Source: Leminorella grimontii ATCC 33999 = DSM 5078
GTDB lineage: Bacteria; Pseudomonadota; Gammaproteobacteria; Enterobacterales; Enterobacteriaceae
Reading direction: 5' to 3'
NCBI RefSeq assembly: GCF_000439085.1
Contig: NZ_AUUA01000005.1
Location: forward strand, 166,424 to 230,423
Length of the DNA stretch: 64,000 nucleotides
The notes under the pieces are model-generated. The model searched no databases and had not been told where the DNA came from. It saw nothing but the letters and a program-made list of their open reading frames with translations. Of this stretch, positions 39,836 through 49,599 are shown in pieces. How positions within the stretch are numbered: position 1 is the stretch's first letter; each line of letters starts with the position of its first letter. The translations under genes were made by a program, and so were the position numbers.

Positions 39836-40098
39836 GATCGCTCTCGTATTAAGTCGGTGGGCCGTGGTTAATTATCACCGAATGATAATAACATGACTTA
39901 TTTCGGGCGCAACGATGTCGCTTACGGCTTGCCAAACCAAAGCCTCTGCTAACCCACAGGCTTTGAATTAACTCACTGATAGTAAAAATAAAAAATCATT
40001 CACAATTCGGCCTCGCCAATTATCCTATTGAATCTATCGATTTTTTAACGATCGATTTCTGATAAAGTGGCGGATAATCGTATTCTCAGGAGCTGACA

Positions 40099-40878
40099 AT
40101 GCTTATCGCTATCTCCCCTGCCAAAACGCTGGACTACACGAGCCCTCTGGTCACGGAGCGCTACACGCAACCCGAAATGCTGGACCAGTCTGAACGACTG
40201 ATTAAACGCTGTCGTAAACTTACCCCTGCGCAGATCGCAAGCCTGATGGGGATAAGCGACAAGCTCTCCGGCCTTAACGCCGCCCGCTTTGCGGAATGGA
40301 CGCCCGAATTTACACCAGAGAACGCCCGCCAGGCGCTGCTGGCGTTCAAAGGCGACGTCTATACCGGGCTGCACGTTGAAGACTTCAGCGAGCAGGACTT
40401 CGACTTCGCTCAAAGCCATCTGCGCATGCTCTCAGGCCTTTACGGCGTGCTGCGCCCGCTCGACCTGATGCAGGCCTATCGGCTGGAGATGGGAACCAAG
40501 CTTGAGAACGAGCGCGGTAAAGACCTCTACGCCTTCTGGGGCAAGCGCATTACTGATAAGCTTAATCAGGCGCTCGACGAACAGGGCGATCGCATATTCA
40601 TCAATCTGGCCTCCGATGAATACTTTAAGGCGGTGCAGACCGACGCGCTAAATGCGACCCTCATTAAACCGGTGTTTCTCGATGAGAAAAACGGCAAGTA
40701 CAAAATCATCAGCTTCTACGCCAAAAAGGCGCGGGGCCTGATGAGCCGCTTTATTATCAAAAATCGCCTTACGGATGCGCATCAGCTGATGGACTTTAAT
40801 CTCGAGGGCTATCAGTTTGACGAAGGCGCCTCTTCCGGCAACGAGCTGGTGTTTAAGCGCCCAGAGCAGTACGCCTAA
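40099..40878 (+). CDS. yaaA: Peroxide stress protein YaaA
   Basis: 259 residues (E. coli 258) of the YaaA/DUF328 family. In E. coli it is OxyR-controlled, lowers intracellular free iron during peroxide stress and has a DNA-binding helix-hairpin-helix-like fold. Conserved parts seen are [13 protein letters not shown] at the N-terminus, [25 protein letters not shown] in the middle and NLASDEYF further on. It is next to talB as in E. coli and is followed by a weak hairpin. Confidence 0.95.
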   Translation: MLIAISPAKTLDYTSPLVTERYTQPEMLDQSERLIKRCRKLTPAQIASLMGISDKLSGLNAARFAEWTPEFTPENARQALLAFKGDVYTGLHVEDFSEQDFDFAQSHLRMLSGLYGVLRPLDLMQAYRLEMGTKLENERGKDLYAFWGKRITDKLNQALDEQGDRIFINLASDEYFKAVQTDALNATLIKPVFLDEKNGKYKIISFYAKKARGLMSRFIIKNRLTDAHQLMDFNLEGYQFDEGASSGNELVFKRPEQYA

Positions 40879-40908
40879 AAGCGTTTTCCAATAAGCCCTT
40901 CAAATGCA

Positions 40909-40934
40909 AAAGGCTCGCATTAAGCGGGCCTTTG
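40909..40934 (+). terminator. Hairpin behind yaaA
   Basis: AAAGGCTCGC and GCGGGCCTTT pair with one T:G wobble around a 5-base loop, about 30 bases after yaaA, with a TTT end. Probably the yaaA terminator; it touches the edge of repeat copy 2. Confidence 0.65.
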
Positions 40935-41129
40935 AGATTGCAGACAAAGGTTTTAAAAAGCTAAACGGAGGGAGAGTCTTCCGTTGGGGTCGACTTGGCG
41001 CAAGCCAACGAAGCGCCCCTAGGAAGGCTATGCCCGACGCACTCCCATAGCTAATACAAGCGCTCTTCCGACCGGGCACATCGGTGATATCAGCACAATG
41101 TAATTACGGTCGGAATATCCACTGAAGCC
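40932..41129. repeat. Dispersed structured repeat, copy 2 (inverted relative to copy 1)
   Basis: About 198 bases matching copy 1 in reverse complement. Shared blocks are listed under copy 1. It folds the same way: TTCCGACCG (41066-41074) pairs with CGGTCGGAA (41107-41115), where copy 1 has TTCCGGCCG with CGGCCGGAA, a compensatory change. GGGAGAG at 40969-40975 pairs with CACTCCC at 41039-41045 with one mismatch. The roughly 72-base insert of copy 1 is missing. It lies between the convergent yaaA and thrC. Confidence 0.88.
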
Positions 41130-41202
41130 AATTTAGAATATTTGCTAACACTCTAAAGCCCGCCGATTTCATGAACAAGCGGGCCCTTTGCTTAACAATG
41201 TC

Positions 41203-42492
41203 TTACTTCGGCAGCGCCATCAAAAAACCGCGCAGCGGAGAGAAATCCGCGGGCAGATAGTGAGACAGCAGCGGCAGCTCGGCTCTGTCCGCCAACGCTT
41301 TCGGCAGCGGCAGCTCGGTATCCAGAACCTCTTCAACCACTTCCTTAAACTTGGCCGGATGCGCCGTTCCCAAGAACAGGCCGTATTCGCCCTCTTTCAG
41401 GCTGTCACGCAGCGCACGATAGGCAATAGCGCCGTGCGGCTCGGAGGTATAGCCCTTCTTCGCCAGTTCACGCATCGTTTCGCGCGTAGTTTCATCACTG
41501 ACCGCCTCATAGGCTAAAGCGCTTAACGGCCACTCTTTACGGCGGAACAGCTCTTCGATGCGCGGCCAGTTATTGGGCTGGCTGACGTCCATGGCGTTAG
41601 AAAGCGTCGCCACCGTCTTGTGCGGTTCCCACTTACCGCTGGAAAGATAGCGCGGCACCGTATCGTTGGCATTGGTCGCGGCGATAAAGCGCTTCACTGG
41701 CAGCCCCATCGACTTGGCCAGCAGACCCGCCGTCAGATCGCCGAAGTTGCCGCTGGGAACGGAGATCACCAGCTGATTGCGTTGATCTTGGCTAAGCTGC
41801 GCCGCGGCCTCAAAGTAATAACAAATCTGGGCCAGCAGGCGGCTGATGTTGATGGAGTTGGCGGAGTTCAGGCCCAGCGCCGCCTTCAGCTCTTCGTCGT
41901 CAAACGCCTGCTTCACCAGCGCCTGGCAGGCGTCGAAGTCGCCATCGATAGCGACGGTGTGGATATTATCGCCAAGCGTACAGAACAGCTTCTCCTGCAG
42001 CGGGCTGATTTTTCCGTTCGGGTACAGGATCACCACGCGAACGTTTTTCAGGCCGTAGAAGGCGTGAGCCACCGCTGCGCCGGTATCGCCCGACGTCGCG
42101 GTCAGAATGGTAACCGGCTTGTCGCCCGCGACCTCCGCCAGCATCTGCGCCATGATGCGCCCGCCGAAGTCTTTAAACGCCAGCGTCGGGCCATGGAACA
42201 GCTCCAGCGTGCCGACGTCCTCTTCAACGCTCACCACCGGAGCGGGGAACTGGAACGCCTTGGCTACGCGCTCGGCGACGGCCTTGGCCGCGATCTCATC
42301 GCCGATGTAGGCTGAAAGAATGCGGGCGCTGCGGCTAACGAGATCCATCTCCAGCAGCTCGTTGATTTCCGATGCGTCAAACGACGGCAGCTCCGCAGGG
42401 AAAAACAGCCCCTGCTGCTTTCCTAACCCCTGACGCACCGCTTGACCAAAGCTGACCTGTTCGTTGTGATCTTTTAAGTTATACAGTTTCAT
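41203..42492 (-). CDS. thrC: Threonine synthase ThrC
   Basis: PLP enzyme making threonine from O-phosphohomoserine. It has 429 residues; the PLP lysine is Lys107 (PTLAFKDFGGR), at the E. coli position, and the phosphate-binding SGDTGAAVAHAF and SVPSGNFGDL are visible. Last gene of the thr operon, but separated from thrB by a 145-base palindromic element plus about 25 bases, instead of the near-contiguous junction of E. coli. Confidence 0.97.
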   Translation of the reverse strand: MKLYNLKDHNEQVSFGQAVRQGLGKQQGLFFPAELPSFDASEINELLEMDLVSRSARILSAYIGDEIAAKAVAERVAKAFQFPAPVVSVEEDVGTLELFHGPTLAFKDFGGRIMAQMLAEVAGDKPVTILTATSGDTGAAVAHAFYGLKNVRVVILYPNGKISPLQEKLFCTLGDNIHTVAIDGDFDACQALVKQAFDDEELKAALGLNSANSINISRLLAQICYYFEAAAQLSQDQRNQLVISVPSGNFGDLTAGLLAKSMGLPVKRFIAATNANDTVPRYLSSGKWEPHKTVATLSNAMDVSQPNNWPRIEELFRRKEWPLSALAYEAVSDETTRETMRELAKKGYTSEPHGAIAYRALRDSLKEGEYGLFLGTAHPAKFKEVVEEVLDTELPLPKALADRAELPLLSHYLPADFSPLRGFLMALPK

Positions 42493-42517
42493 TGTGTTTG
42501 CTAATTTCCGTTAATTA

Positions 42518-42662
42518 GAGCCTATCTCAGTAGGCGTATATTGGCGCAGTCAGTTTGGGCGCGGACAGCGCGGAGAAACCGGAGCGTACACGTAGTACGT
42601 GAGGATTTCGAGCACTGCCCAAGCCAAAACTGGCAAGCAAAATAGCCTAATGGGATAGGCTC
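42518..42662. repeat. Palindromic MITE-like element between thrB and thrC
   Basis: 145 bases bounded by an 18-base terminal inverted repeat: GAGCCTATCTCAGTAGGC at 42518-42535 against GAGCCTATCCCATTAGGC (complement of 42645-42662), 16 of 18 identical. Internal arms also pair (CAGTTT with AAACTG, TTGGGC with GCCCAA) and the centre holds ACGTAGTACGT, so the whole can fold as one long imperfect hairpin. It abuts the thrB stop codon. I recall similar ends in intergenic repeats of other Enterobacterales. No coding capacity. Confidence 0.85.
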
Positions 42663-43592
42663 TTAATCCAGTCGGCGCGCGCCTGCGGTATCCAGACGAC
42701 AAACGTGAACGAAGCCTTCTTCATTCTGCACATAGTTTTTCTCAAGCCAAACCTTAAGGCGCTGCGCCGTATCCAAGCGATCGGTGACGGTAAACAGCGT
42801 CGGGCCAGACCCGGAAATGCCGCACGCCAGTGCGCCGATGTCCTGAGCGGCCTTGCGCGCCTCGGCGAAGCCGGGCAACAGGCGGGTGCGGTAAGGTTCG
42901 GCGATAACGTCCTGCATAAGCTTGGCGGCCAGCAGCGGCTGCTGAGTGTGGCAGGCATGAATAAAGCCGGCCAGATAGCGTCCGTGACGAATGCAGTCCT
43001 GCCGCAGATACTGCGCCGGCAAAATGGCGCGCGCCTCGGCGGTAGACACTTTGATGCCCGGATAGGCCATCACCCAATACCATTCGTCAAAGCCCGGCAC
43101 CGGCTGGCTGATAATGCCGTTTTCCTCCAGCATCAGCTGCATGCCGCCCAAATAGCAGGGCGCCACGTTGTCATAATGAACGCTGCCGGAAATTCTTCCC
43201 TCCAGCTCGCCCATCATCGCCAGCAGCGCCGTTTCATCAAACGGCCTGTCGCAGTATTCGTTCAGCGCCATCAGCCCCGCTACGACGGAGCAGGCGCTGG
43301 AGCCGAGGCCGGAGCCGATCGGCATGTTTTTCTCCAGCACCATCGCCACCGGCAGCTGGCGGCCGAGGCGTTCGCAAAACAGCTCCCAGCACTGATAAAC
43401 GATGTTTTCTTTAGGTTCGCTGGGAAGCTTGCCGACGAAACGCCCCCTGTTGCTAAGGCTAAAACTTTCGGCGGCCTCAACGCTCACGCAGTCGCCTAAA
43501 AGCGTTCCGTCAACCGGCGATACCGCCGCGCCCAGTACGTCAAAACCGACGCTGACGTTGCCAATTGAGGCAGGCGCATAAATCTTAATCAT
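42663..43592 (-). CDS. thrB: Homoserine kinase ThrB
   Basis: Phosphorylates homoserine to O-phosphohomoserine; GHMP kinase family. It has 309 residues with the ATP-binding [16 protein letters not shown] (about 91-106) and the late motif [10 protein letters not shown]. The start lies directly behind the thrA stop with 1 base between. The stop codon touches the palindromic element at 42518-42662. Confidence 0.97.
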   Translation of the reverse strand: MIKIYAPASIGNVSVGFDVLGAAVSPVDGTLLGDCVSVEAAESFSLSNRGRFVGKLPSEPKENIVYQCWELFCERLGRQLPVAMVLEKNMPIGSGLGSSACSVVAGLMALNEYCDRPFDETALLAMMGELEGRISGSVHYDNVAPCYLGGMQLMLEENGIISQPVPGFDEWYWVMAYPGIKVSTAEARAILPAQYLRQDCIRHGRYLAGFIHACHTQQPLLAAKLMQDVIAEPYRTRLLPGFAEARKAAQDIGALACGISGSGPTLFTVTDRLDTAQRLKVWLEKNYVQNEEGFVHVCRLDTAGARRLD

Positions 43593-43593
43593 G

Positions 43594-46053
43594 TCAAACT
43601 CCCAGTTTTCCCGACAGGGTACGCAGAAGGTCGGCGAATACGCCCGCCGCCGTTACGTCATTGCCTGCGCCATAGCCCCGCAGCACCAGCGGCAGAGGCT
43701 GATAGTAGCGGGTGTAAAACGCCAGCGCGTTTTCACCGTTTTTCACTTTAAACAGCGGATCGTTATCATCCACCGCGTCAATCTTCACCCGGCATTGGCC
43801 GTCTTCAATCATGCCGACGTAGCGCAGAACTTTACCCTCTTTGGCTGCGGCCTGTACGCGCTGGACGAACTCGGCGTCCAGCTGCGGCAGGCGCTGCATA
43901 AAGGTCGCGACGTCGCCGCTGGCGTCAAACGAGGCGGGCAGCACCGACTCTACGTCGATCTGGTCCAGCTCCAGCGTATAGCCAGCTTCGCGCGCCAGAA
44001 TCAAAAGCTTGCGGGCGACGTCCATTCCAGAGAGGTCGTCACGCGGATCCGGCTCGGTGTAGCCCTTCTCCTTGGCCAGCTTGGTCGCGTCGGACAGGCT
44101 AAGCCCTTCGTCAAGCTTACCGAAGATAAACGACAGCGAGCCGGACAGGATACCGGAAAAACGCAACAGTTCATCGCCTGCGTTCAGCAGATTTTGCAGG
44201 TTTTCAATAACCGGCAGCCCCGCGCCGACGTTAGTATCGTACAGAAACTTGCGGTTGCCCGCACTGGCTGCCTGACGCAGCTGATGATAATAGTTCATCG
44301 AGCCGGTATTGGCCTTCTTGTTCGGCGTCACAACGTGGAAGCCGTCGGCCAGGAAGTCGGCATACTGTGAGGCCACCTCTTCGCTTGAGGTGCAGTCGAC
44401 AATGACCGGATTGAGCAGATGATACTCCTTCACCAGGCGGATCAGTCGCCCGAGATTAAACGGCTCTTCTGCAGAGGCCAGCGCTTCACGCCAGTTTTCC
44501 AACGGGATGCCCAGCGTGCTGGTCACCATGCCGCGAGAGTTGGCGATGCCGCAAACGCGAAGGTCGATGTTTTTCTGCTTCAGCCACGGCTGCTGGCGCT
44601 GGATCTGATCCAGCAGCGCGCCGCCGACTCCGCCGACGCCAATGACGAAAACGTCCAGCACCTGGTTGGTTTCAAACAGCACCTGATGGCTGGCTCTGAC
44701 CGCCGTGATCGCCGAGTCGTTGCTGACGACGGCGGAAATGGATCGCTCGGACGACCCTTGCGCAATGGCGACGATGTTGATATTCGCCCTGGCCAATGCG
44801 CTGAAAAAGCGTGCCGACATGCCGCGAAGCGTACGCATGTTGTCGCCGATAACCGAGATAATTGCCAGCCGCTCTACGACGTCCAGCGGATCCAGCAGGC
44901 CGTCTTTCAGCTCCAGATAGAACTCGTCTTCCAGCGCTCTTTGCGCATGCGCCAGCTCGCCCTGAGGAATACAGAAGCTGATGCTATATTCAGACGAAGA
45001 CTGGGTGATCAGCACCACCGAAATGCCTGCGCGAGACATCACGGAAAACACGCGCGCCGCCATGCCGACCATGCCTTTCATTCCCGGGCCGGACACGTTT
45101 ACCATCGCCATGTTGTTAAGGTTAGTAATGCCCTTGACCGGATAGCGGTCGTCGCCGCTTTCACGGCTAATCAGCGTCCCGGGGGCCTGAGGATTAGCGG
45201 TATTTTTTATCAGACAGGGAATTTGGAACTGGGCGATGGGAGCGATAGTGCGTGGGTGGAGGACTTTAGCGCCGAAATAGGATAGCTCCATCGCCTCCTG
45301 ATAGGACATCGACTTAAGCAGCCTGGCGCTCGGTACCGATCTGGGATCACAGGTATAAACCCCGTCGACGTCGGTCCAGATCTCACAGCTGTCCGCGCGC
45401 AGGCAGGCGGCCAGCACCGCAGCGGAGTAGTCGGAACCGTTGCGTCCAAGCACGACAAGCTCGCCTTTCTCGTTACCCGCAGTAAAGCCGGCCATCAGGA
45501 TGACGTGGTTTCCGGGGATCGCCATTTCCTTCAGGCGACGGCTGGACTCGGCGATATCGACGGTAGACTCCAGATAGTGGCCGTGCGCCAGCAGCATCGT
45601 CACCGGGTTGATAACCGTGACTTCATAGCCGCGAGCCTTAAATACGGCCTCCATGATGGCAATAGACAGCTTTTCACCGCGGCTAATGATCGAGGCGTTT
45701 ACGCCGTCGGGACACTGGCCGAGTAGAGAGATACCGTGCAGCACGTGCTTTAGCTGAGCAAACTCCTGCTCGACCAAACGCTTGAGCTCGCCAGCCTCAA
45801 ACCCAGGCTGGCTTTGCGCTAGGCCGCTCAGCAGTTCTGAAAAGATCTGTTCGGCGTCGCGCATGTTGGTGATGACGTCCTGACCGGCGACGGTTTTTTC
45901 AATCATCGCTACCAGGTGGTTGGTTATCTTTGCAGGAGCGGAAAGAACCGTAGCAACCTGGCCTTGACGCGCATTATTTTCGATGATGTCCGCTACGCGC
46001 ATAAAGCGCTCGGAGTTTGCTACTGATGTACCGCCAAATTTCAGAACTCGCAT
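43594..46053 (-). CDS. thrA: Bifunctional aspartokinase I/homoserine dehydrogenase I ThrA
   Basis: First and third steps of threonine synthesis in one chain, feedback-inhibited by threonine. It has 819 residues (E. coli 820): aspartokinase domain from [13 protein letters not shown] (5-17), two ACT-type regulatory segments in the middle (near [14 protein letters not shown] and IISVIGDN), then the homoserine dehydrogenase Rossmann motif [13 protein letters not shown] (about 468-480) and [19 protein letters not shown]. First structural gene after the thrL attenuator. Confidence 0.98.
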   Translation of the reverse strand: MRVLKFGGTSVANSERFMRVADIIENNARQGQVATVLSAPAKITNHLVAMIEKTVAGQDVITNMRDAEQIFSELLSGLAQSQPGFEAGELKRLVEQEFAQLKHVLHGISLLGQCPDGVNASIISRGEKLSIAIMEAVFKARGYEVTVINPVTMLLAHGHYLESTVDIAESSRRLKEMAIPGNHVILMAGFTAGNEKGELVVLGRNGSDYSAAVLAACLRADSCEIWTDVDGVYTCDPRSVPSARLLKSMSYQEAMELSYFGAKVLHPRTIAPIAQFQIPCLIKNTANPQAPGTLISRESGDDRYPVKGITNLNNMAMVNVSGPGMKGMVGMAARVFSVMSRAGISVVLITQSSSEYSISFCIPQGELAHAQRALEDEFYLELKDGLLDPLDVVERLAIISVIGDNMRTLRGMSARFFSALARANINIVAIAQGSSERSISAVVSNDSAITAVRASHQVLFETNQVLDVFVIGVGGVGGALLDQIQRQQPWLKQKNIDLRVCGIANSRGMVTSTLGIPLENWREALASAEEPFNLGRLIRLVKEYHLLNPVIVDCTSSEEVASQYADFLADGFHVVTPNKKANTGSMNYYHQLRQAASAGNRKFLYDTNVGAGLPVIENLQNLLNAGDELLRFSGILSGSLSFIFGKLDEGLSLSDATKLAKEKGYTEPDPRDDLSGMDVARKLLILAREAGYTLELDQIDVESVLPASFDASGDVATFMQRLPQLDAEFVQRVQAAAKEGKVLRYVGMIEDGQCRVKIDAVDDNDPLFKVKNGENALAFYTRYYQPLPLVLRGYGAGNDVTAAGVFADLLRTLSGKLGV

Positions 46054-46130
46054 TTTCGGCCTCTCCTGCCTGTTTAGTATTCGATTTTTTTACTGTGGCT
46101 TTTACCCTAGAAAAACCATTAAAAATCAGC

Positions 46131-46172
46131 CAAAAAAAAGCCCGCACTCGGTTCAACGGTGCGGGCTTTTTT
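46131..46172 (-). terminator. thr operon attenuator
   Basis: On the minus strand GCCCGCAC and GTGCGGGC pair around CGTTGAACCGA, framed by AAAAAA and followed by eight T. It lies between the thrL stop (46189) and thrA, where the E. coli attenuator is. Confidence 0.93.
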
Positions 46173-46188
46173 AGATTCTCTTTACGCG

Positions 46189-46257
46189 TCAGCCCGCTCC
46201 GCTACCTGTGGTATCGGTTGTGGTGGTGGTAATAATAGCCAAGCTGATGCTGTACAT
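46189..46257 (-). CDS. thrL: thr operon leader peptide ThrL
   Basis: A 22-codon open frame from the ATG at 46257 to TGA at 46189, too short for usual gene callers. It is rich in the regulatory codons: 7 threonine and 3 isoleucine codons, including IITTTTTDTT, and ends TGSGAG, close to the TGNGAG end of E. coli ThrL. It lies between the thr promoter and the attenuator. Ribosome stalling at Thr/Ile codons when the charged tRNAs are scarce prevents terminator formation. An Asp interrupts the Thr run. Confidence 0.93.
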   Translation of the reverse strand: MYSISLAIITTTTTDTTGSGAG

Positions 46258-46303
46258 AATATCGTTTATCTCTGTGATGTGTGCTTTAACTAGCGCCCTA
46301 TAT

Positions 46304-46332
46304 TGGTTAAAGCAAATGCTTACCAGAGTCAA
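46304..46332 (-). promoter_or_regulatory. thr operon promoter
   Basis: On the minus strand: -35 TTGACT (46327-46332), 17-base spacer, -10 TAACCA (46304-46309), in the context TTTAACCAATATAGG that is the same as I recall at the E. coli thr promoter. It lies about 45 bases upstream of thrL. Confidence 0.82.
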
Positions 46333-46858
46333 CTTTTTTTTCATTTTTCAACGAAAAAAGCCACTTATCTTAATGACTAGCGCGCTAAAATATCAATATA
46401 TTACCGATAATAATCATACAATTAAGGATAAATACAATTATTTGTCCATAAAATTATCTTCATTTCAAATGATTACTAATTTATTTAACCAGTTAAATAC
46501 GTTTTATTAGCATTATTTACTAGTTGGCTGCTGACAGGATTCAGTATCACTATGTTATTTAAATAATTATATTCCACTTTGCGGAAAATGTGGCTTATCG
46601 ATTATGTGGCAAAAATGATAATGATATGTTAAAATAAAATCATTCTATAAACAAGAATGCAATAAACGGCTAACGGTACAAAAAGTACCAATTTCGCTAT
46701 GAAAAACAGGGCTTATGTAGGAAAATCATGGCCCCAAAGCGAATGACACACGTTTTGAAATGAGAATAAAATGTGAGAAAAAGGTCAAAAAATAGCGATT
46801 CATATGCGCAAAATTTGTAGATTTTTCTCACAAATCGGCTAATGTGCTATAACTATTA
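46333..46858. other. AT-rich thrL-arcA intergenic region
   Basis: About 525 bases of AT-rich sequence between the thr promoter and the arcA control region. The lasT (yjtD) gene that E. coli has in this neighbourhood is absent. I see no credible gene or repeat in this part. Confidence 0.6.
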
Positions 46859-46872
46859 TTGACATATATCAA
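46859..46872. promoter_or_regulatory. Candidate FNR box upstream of arcA
   Basis: TTGACATATATCAA matches the FNR consensus TTGAT-N4-ATCAA at 9 of 10 positions. It lies upstream of a possible -10 TTATAT at 46913-46918, which would put the box near -60, a class I activation position. In E. coli arcA is activated by FNR in anaerobiosis. Confidence 0.6.
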
Positions 46873-47015
46873 CAAGCCCCAATTTTGTTGATTGGTAAAA
46901 GAGAGACTCCTGTTATATTACGCCGCATAAAACGGCTGCAGGCGATCGGTTTTAACAAATCACGGGTGTGTCAGGTAGTTACTTTTAGCCGAACCAGAGA
47001 TTGTTGAAATTTGAA

Positions 47016-47070
47016 ATATACCCTAAATAATTCAAGTTGAATGAAGGCGGCTTGAAGTATGACGGGAATA
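47016..47070. repeat. Short palindromic element in the arcA leader
   Basis: TATACCCTAAATAATTCAAG at the left and the complement TATTCCCGTCATACTTCAAG at the right match at 15 of 20 positions, with GAAGGCGG in the short middle. It looks like a shortened copy of the ATACCC...TTCAAG palindromic repeat that I recall from intergenic regions of Yersinia, Serratia and Photorhabdus. It sits about 130 bases upstream of the arcA start, probably within the arcA leader transcript. Confidence 0.7.
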
Positions 47071-47197
47071 GCATTGGAGGGACTCGTCCCTTACTGTGTG
47101 CAGTGGTCTGGGTTAACGATCGCTATCGTACCCTGACGTTAATTCAGATCGCTGTAATATTACAATTTGATTTTGTTGGCAAACTTAGGTAACAGAC

Positions 47198-47917
47198 ATG
47201 CAAACCCCGCATATCCTGATCGTTGAAGACGAATTAGTAACTCGTAACACGTTAAAAAGCATTTTCGAGGCGGAAGGATACGTTGTCTTTGAAGCCAATG
47301 ATGGTGCAGAAATGCATCGGATTTTGTCCGACCATAACATCAACCTGGTTATCATGGATATCAACCTACCCGGTAAAAACGGCCTGCTGTTAGCGAGGGA
47401 ATTACGCGAACAGGCGGCGGTCGCCCTTATGTTCCTGACCGGCAGAGATAACGAAGTCGATAAGATCCTTGGTCTGGAAATTGGCGCTGACGACTATATC
47501 ACTAAACCGTTTAACCCACGTGAACTGACCATCCGCGCAAGAAACCTGCTTTCTCGCACCATGAACCTTGGCGCGACCGGAAGCGAAGAGCGCCGGCAGG
47601 TAGAAAATTACCGCTTCAACGGTTGGACGCTGGACATCAACAGCCGTTCGCTGATTAATCCGGAAGGCGAGATGTTCAAGCTGCCGCGCAGCGAATTCCG
47701 TGCCATGCTGCACTTCTGCGAGAATCCGGGCAAAATCCAGTCTCGCGAAGAGCTGCTGAAGAAAATGACCGGCCGTGAGCTCAAGCCGCACGACCGTACG
47801 GTTGACGTAACCATTCGCCGCATCCGTAAGCATTTCGAATCCACGCCGGATACGCCGGAAATCATCGCGACGATCCACGGCGAAGGCTACCGTTTCTGCG
47901 GCGATCTGGAAGAATAA
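47198..47917 (+). CDS. arcA: Aerobic respiration control response regulator ArcA
   Basis: OmpR-family response regulator of the ArcAB system that represses respiratory genes when quinones are reduced. It has 239 residues: receiver domain 1-120 with the phosphoacceptor Asp54 ([10 protein letters not shown]) and the conserved Lys in [10 protein letters not shown], then a winged-helix DNA-binding domain ([15 protein letters not shown]). The partner ArcB is not in this window. It stands alone with a long leader and its own terminator. Confidence 0.98.
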   Translation: MQTPHILIVEDELVTRNTLKSIFEAEGYVVFEANDGAEMHRILSDHNINLVIMDINLPGKNGLLLARELREQAAVALMFLTGRDNEVDKILGLEIGADDYITKPFNPRELTIRARNLLSRTMNLGATGSEERRQVENYRFNGWTLDINSRSLINPEGEMFKLPRSEFRAMLHFCENPGKIQSREELLKKMTGRELKPHDRTVDVTIRRIRKHFESTPDTPEIIATIHGEGYRFCGDLEE

Positions 47918-47945
47918 GCCGATTCGGCCATTGCCAACAAACGCT

Positions 47946-47973
47946 AAGAGCCTCCGCATTCGGAGGCTTTTTT
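47946..47973. terminator. arcA terminator
   Basis: AGCCTCCG-CATT-CGGAGGCT perfect 8-bp stem followed by TTTTTTAT on the plus strand. It lies between convergent arcA and creA and may serve both. Confidence 0.92.
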
Positions 47974-47989
47974 ATTTATCTCGAATGGC

Positions 47990-48472
47990 CTACTTCTCGC
48001 CCTGCGCCCAAGGGATGATCGGCACCGTGCTTAGCGCATTCTTCGGCGAACCGTCCACCAGCTTGTCGGAGTAAACCAGATAAACCAGCGTGTTGCGCTT
48101 ATCGTCGTAGAAGCGTACGACCTGCATGGACTTAAATACGATAGACGTGCGCTTTTTAAACACCGTCTCGCCGTCAGCCTTGCGGCTTTTTATCTTATCG
48201 CTGAGCGCAATAGGACCAACCTGAATGCAGGAAAGCGCGCCGTCGGCGGTGTCCTCCGCAAGCCCAAGCCCTCCCTTGATGCCGCCAGTTTTCGCTCGGC
48301 TTAGATAGCAGGTTACGTTTGCAACGTCAGGATCGTCGAACGCTTCTATAACAATCTTATGATCCGGCCCTATCAATTTGAACACGGTGTCCACTGAGCC
48401 GATTTGCTCAGCGCTGGCGTAGCCAACGTAGGATAAAGCAAGCAGGCCCACGGCCAGAATCCCTTTCCTCAT
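47990..48472 (-). CDS. creA: CreA family exported protein
   Basis: 160 residues (E. coli 157) with a signal peptide ending around residue 21 (GYASA) before [19 protein letters not shown], the conserved family start. [21 protein letters not shown] and [20 protein letters not shown] follow. The function of CreA is unknown. In E. coli it is the first gene of creABCD; the two-component genes creB and creC and creD are missing here. Confidence 0.93.
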   Translation of the reverse strand: MRKGILAVGLLALSYVGYASAEQIGSVDTVFKLIGPDHKIVIEAFDDPDVANVTCYLSRAKTGGIKGGLGLAEDTADGALSCIQVGPIALSDKIKSRKADGETVFKKRTSIVFKSMQVVRFYDDKRNTLVYLVYSDKLVDGSPKNALSTVPIIPWAQGEK

Positions 48473-48726
48473 ACGTTTCTCCGATAGATATGATGGTTGA
48501 CGTTATTAGGAAAAATTATTTTCCAGATTTGAATAAAATCCTAAGCATCAGTATAGCAACACCTTGTTTCATGCCGGGTATTGCGTCAGCATCGCTAACT
48601 TGGTAAAAAGTGCTATTCCATATCGGCAACTGTGTCATTACCTAAATAGTTTCGGGAATAGCGACCTTCCCCCAAGCCGATCTGTCACTCTGTAGAACAT
48701 GCTCTATATTATGAGGAAGTCTTTTT

Positions 48727-49599
48727 ATGGAACAAGCCAGTATTATCCGCGATCTTTTGGACTGGCTGGAAAGTCATCTGGATCAACCTCTTGCACTGGA
48801 TAACGTTGCAGCAAAGTCAGGTTACTCCAAATGGCACCTACAGAGAATGTTTAAAGACGTAACGGGTCAGGCCATCGGCGCCTACATCCGCGCCCGCCGC
48901 CTTTCAAAAGCGGCCGTAGCCCTTCGCCTGACGTCTCGCCCTATTCTGGACGTTGCCTTACAGTATCGCTTTGATTCCCAGCAGACGTTTACTCGCGCGT
49001 TCAAAAAGCAGTTTTCTCAAACGCCGGCATTCTATCGCCGTTCGGATACCTGGAGCGCCGTCGGCATTTGCCCGCCAATCAAGCTTTCGGGCAACAACCT
49101 GGTGCCGGTCGAATACGTCACTCAGCCGGAAAGGCGCCTGATCGGCATGACGCAGAGCTATACCTGTACGCTTGAAGACTTGATGAAATCCAGAGCGGAA
49201 ATTCGCACTCAGTTCTGGAAACACTATTTGGGCGATCGACTGGTAGAAATTCCTCCCGTGCTTTACGGGCTGCACCATACTCAACCAAGCCAGGAAAAAG
49301 ACGACGAGCAGGAGGTGTTCTACACGACCGCGCTTGAAGAACAGCACCTGCCGCCGAACGTTGAGGGCGAGCCGGTTATCATTCCTGAAGGAGAATACGC
49401 GCTGTTTCGCTACAACGGCGCGCCGGACGGCTTACAGCAGTTCATTCTCTCTCTTTACGGCACCTGCCTGCCGCTTTTGAAGCTAACCCGCCGCAAAGGG
49501 GCCGATATTGAGATCTTCTACCCTAAAAACTTGCGAGTCGTCGACAGAGAACCACCTTCAGTGATTACCGCTGCCTATATGATTCCGATCCAGCGCTAG
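48727..49599 (+). CDS. rob: Right origin-binding transcriptional activator Rob
   Basis: AraC/XylS-family activator of the mar/sox/rob regulon (efflux, solvent and antibiotic tolerance) that also binds oriC in E. coli. It has 290 residues (E. coli 289): N-terminal double helix-turn-helix (DNVAAKSGYSKWHLQRMFK, FDSQQTFTRAFKKQF) and a C-terminal GyrI-like ligand domain from about residue 120 (ERRLIGMTQSYTC). Its end overlaps the convergent gpmB end by 3-4 bases. Confidence 0.96.
   Translation: MEQASIIRDLLDWLESHLDQPLALDNVAAKSGYSKWHLQRMFKDVTGQAIGAYIRARRLSKAAVALRLTSRPILDVALQYRFDSQQTFTRAFKKQFSQTPAFYRRSDTWSAVGICPPIKLSGNNLVPVEYVTQPERRLIGMTQSYTCTLEDLMKSRAEIRTQFWKHYLGDRLVEIPPVLYGLHHTQPSQEKDDEQEVFYTTALEEQHLPPNVEGEPVIIPEGEYALFRYNGAPDGLQQFILSLYGTCLPLLKLTRRKGADIEIFYPKNLRVVDREPPSVITAAYMIPIQR

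Noticed and set aside
46208..46510. 100-codon plus-strand frame opposite thrL
   Set aside because: It is antisense to the threonine leader (its VVVVV start mirrors the Thr codons) and runs into AT-rich sequence; no ribosome site.
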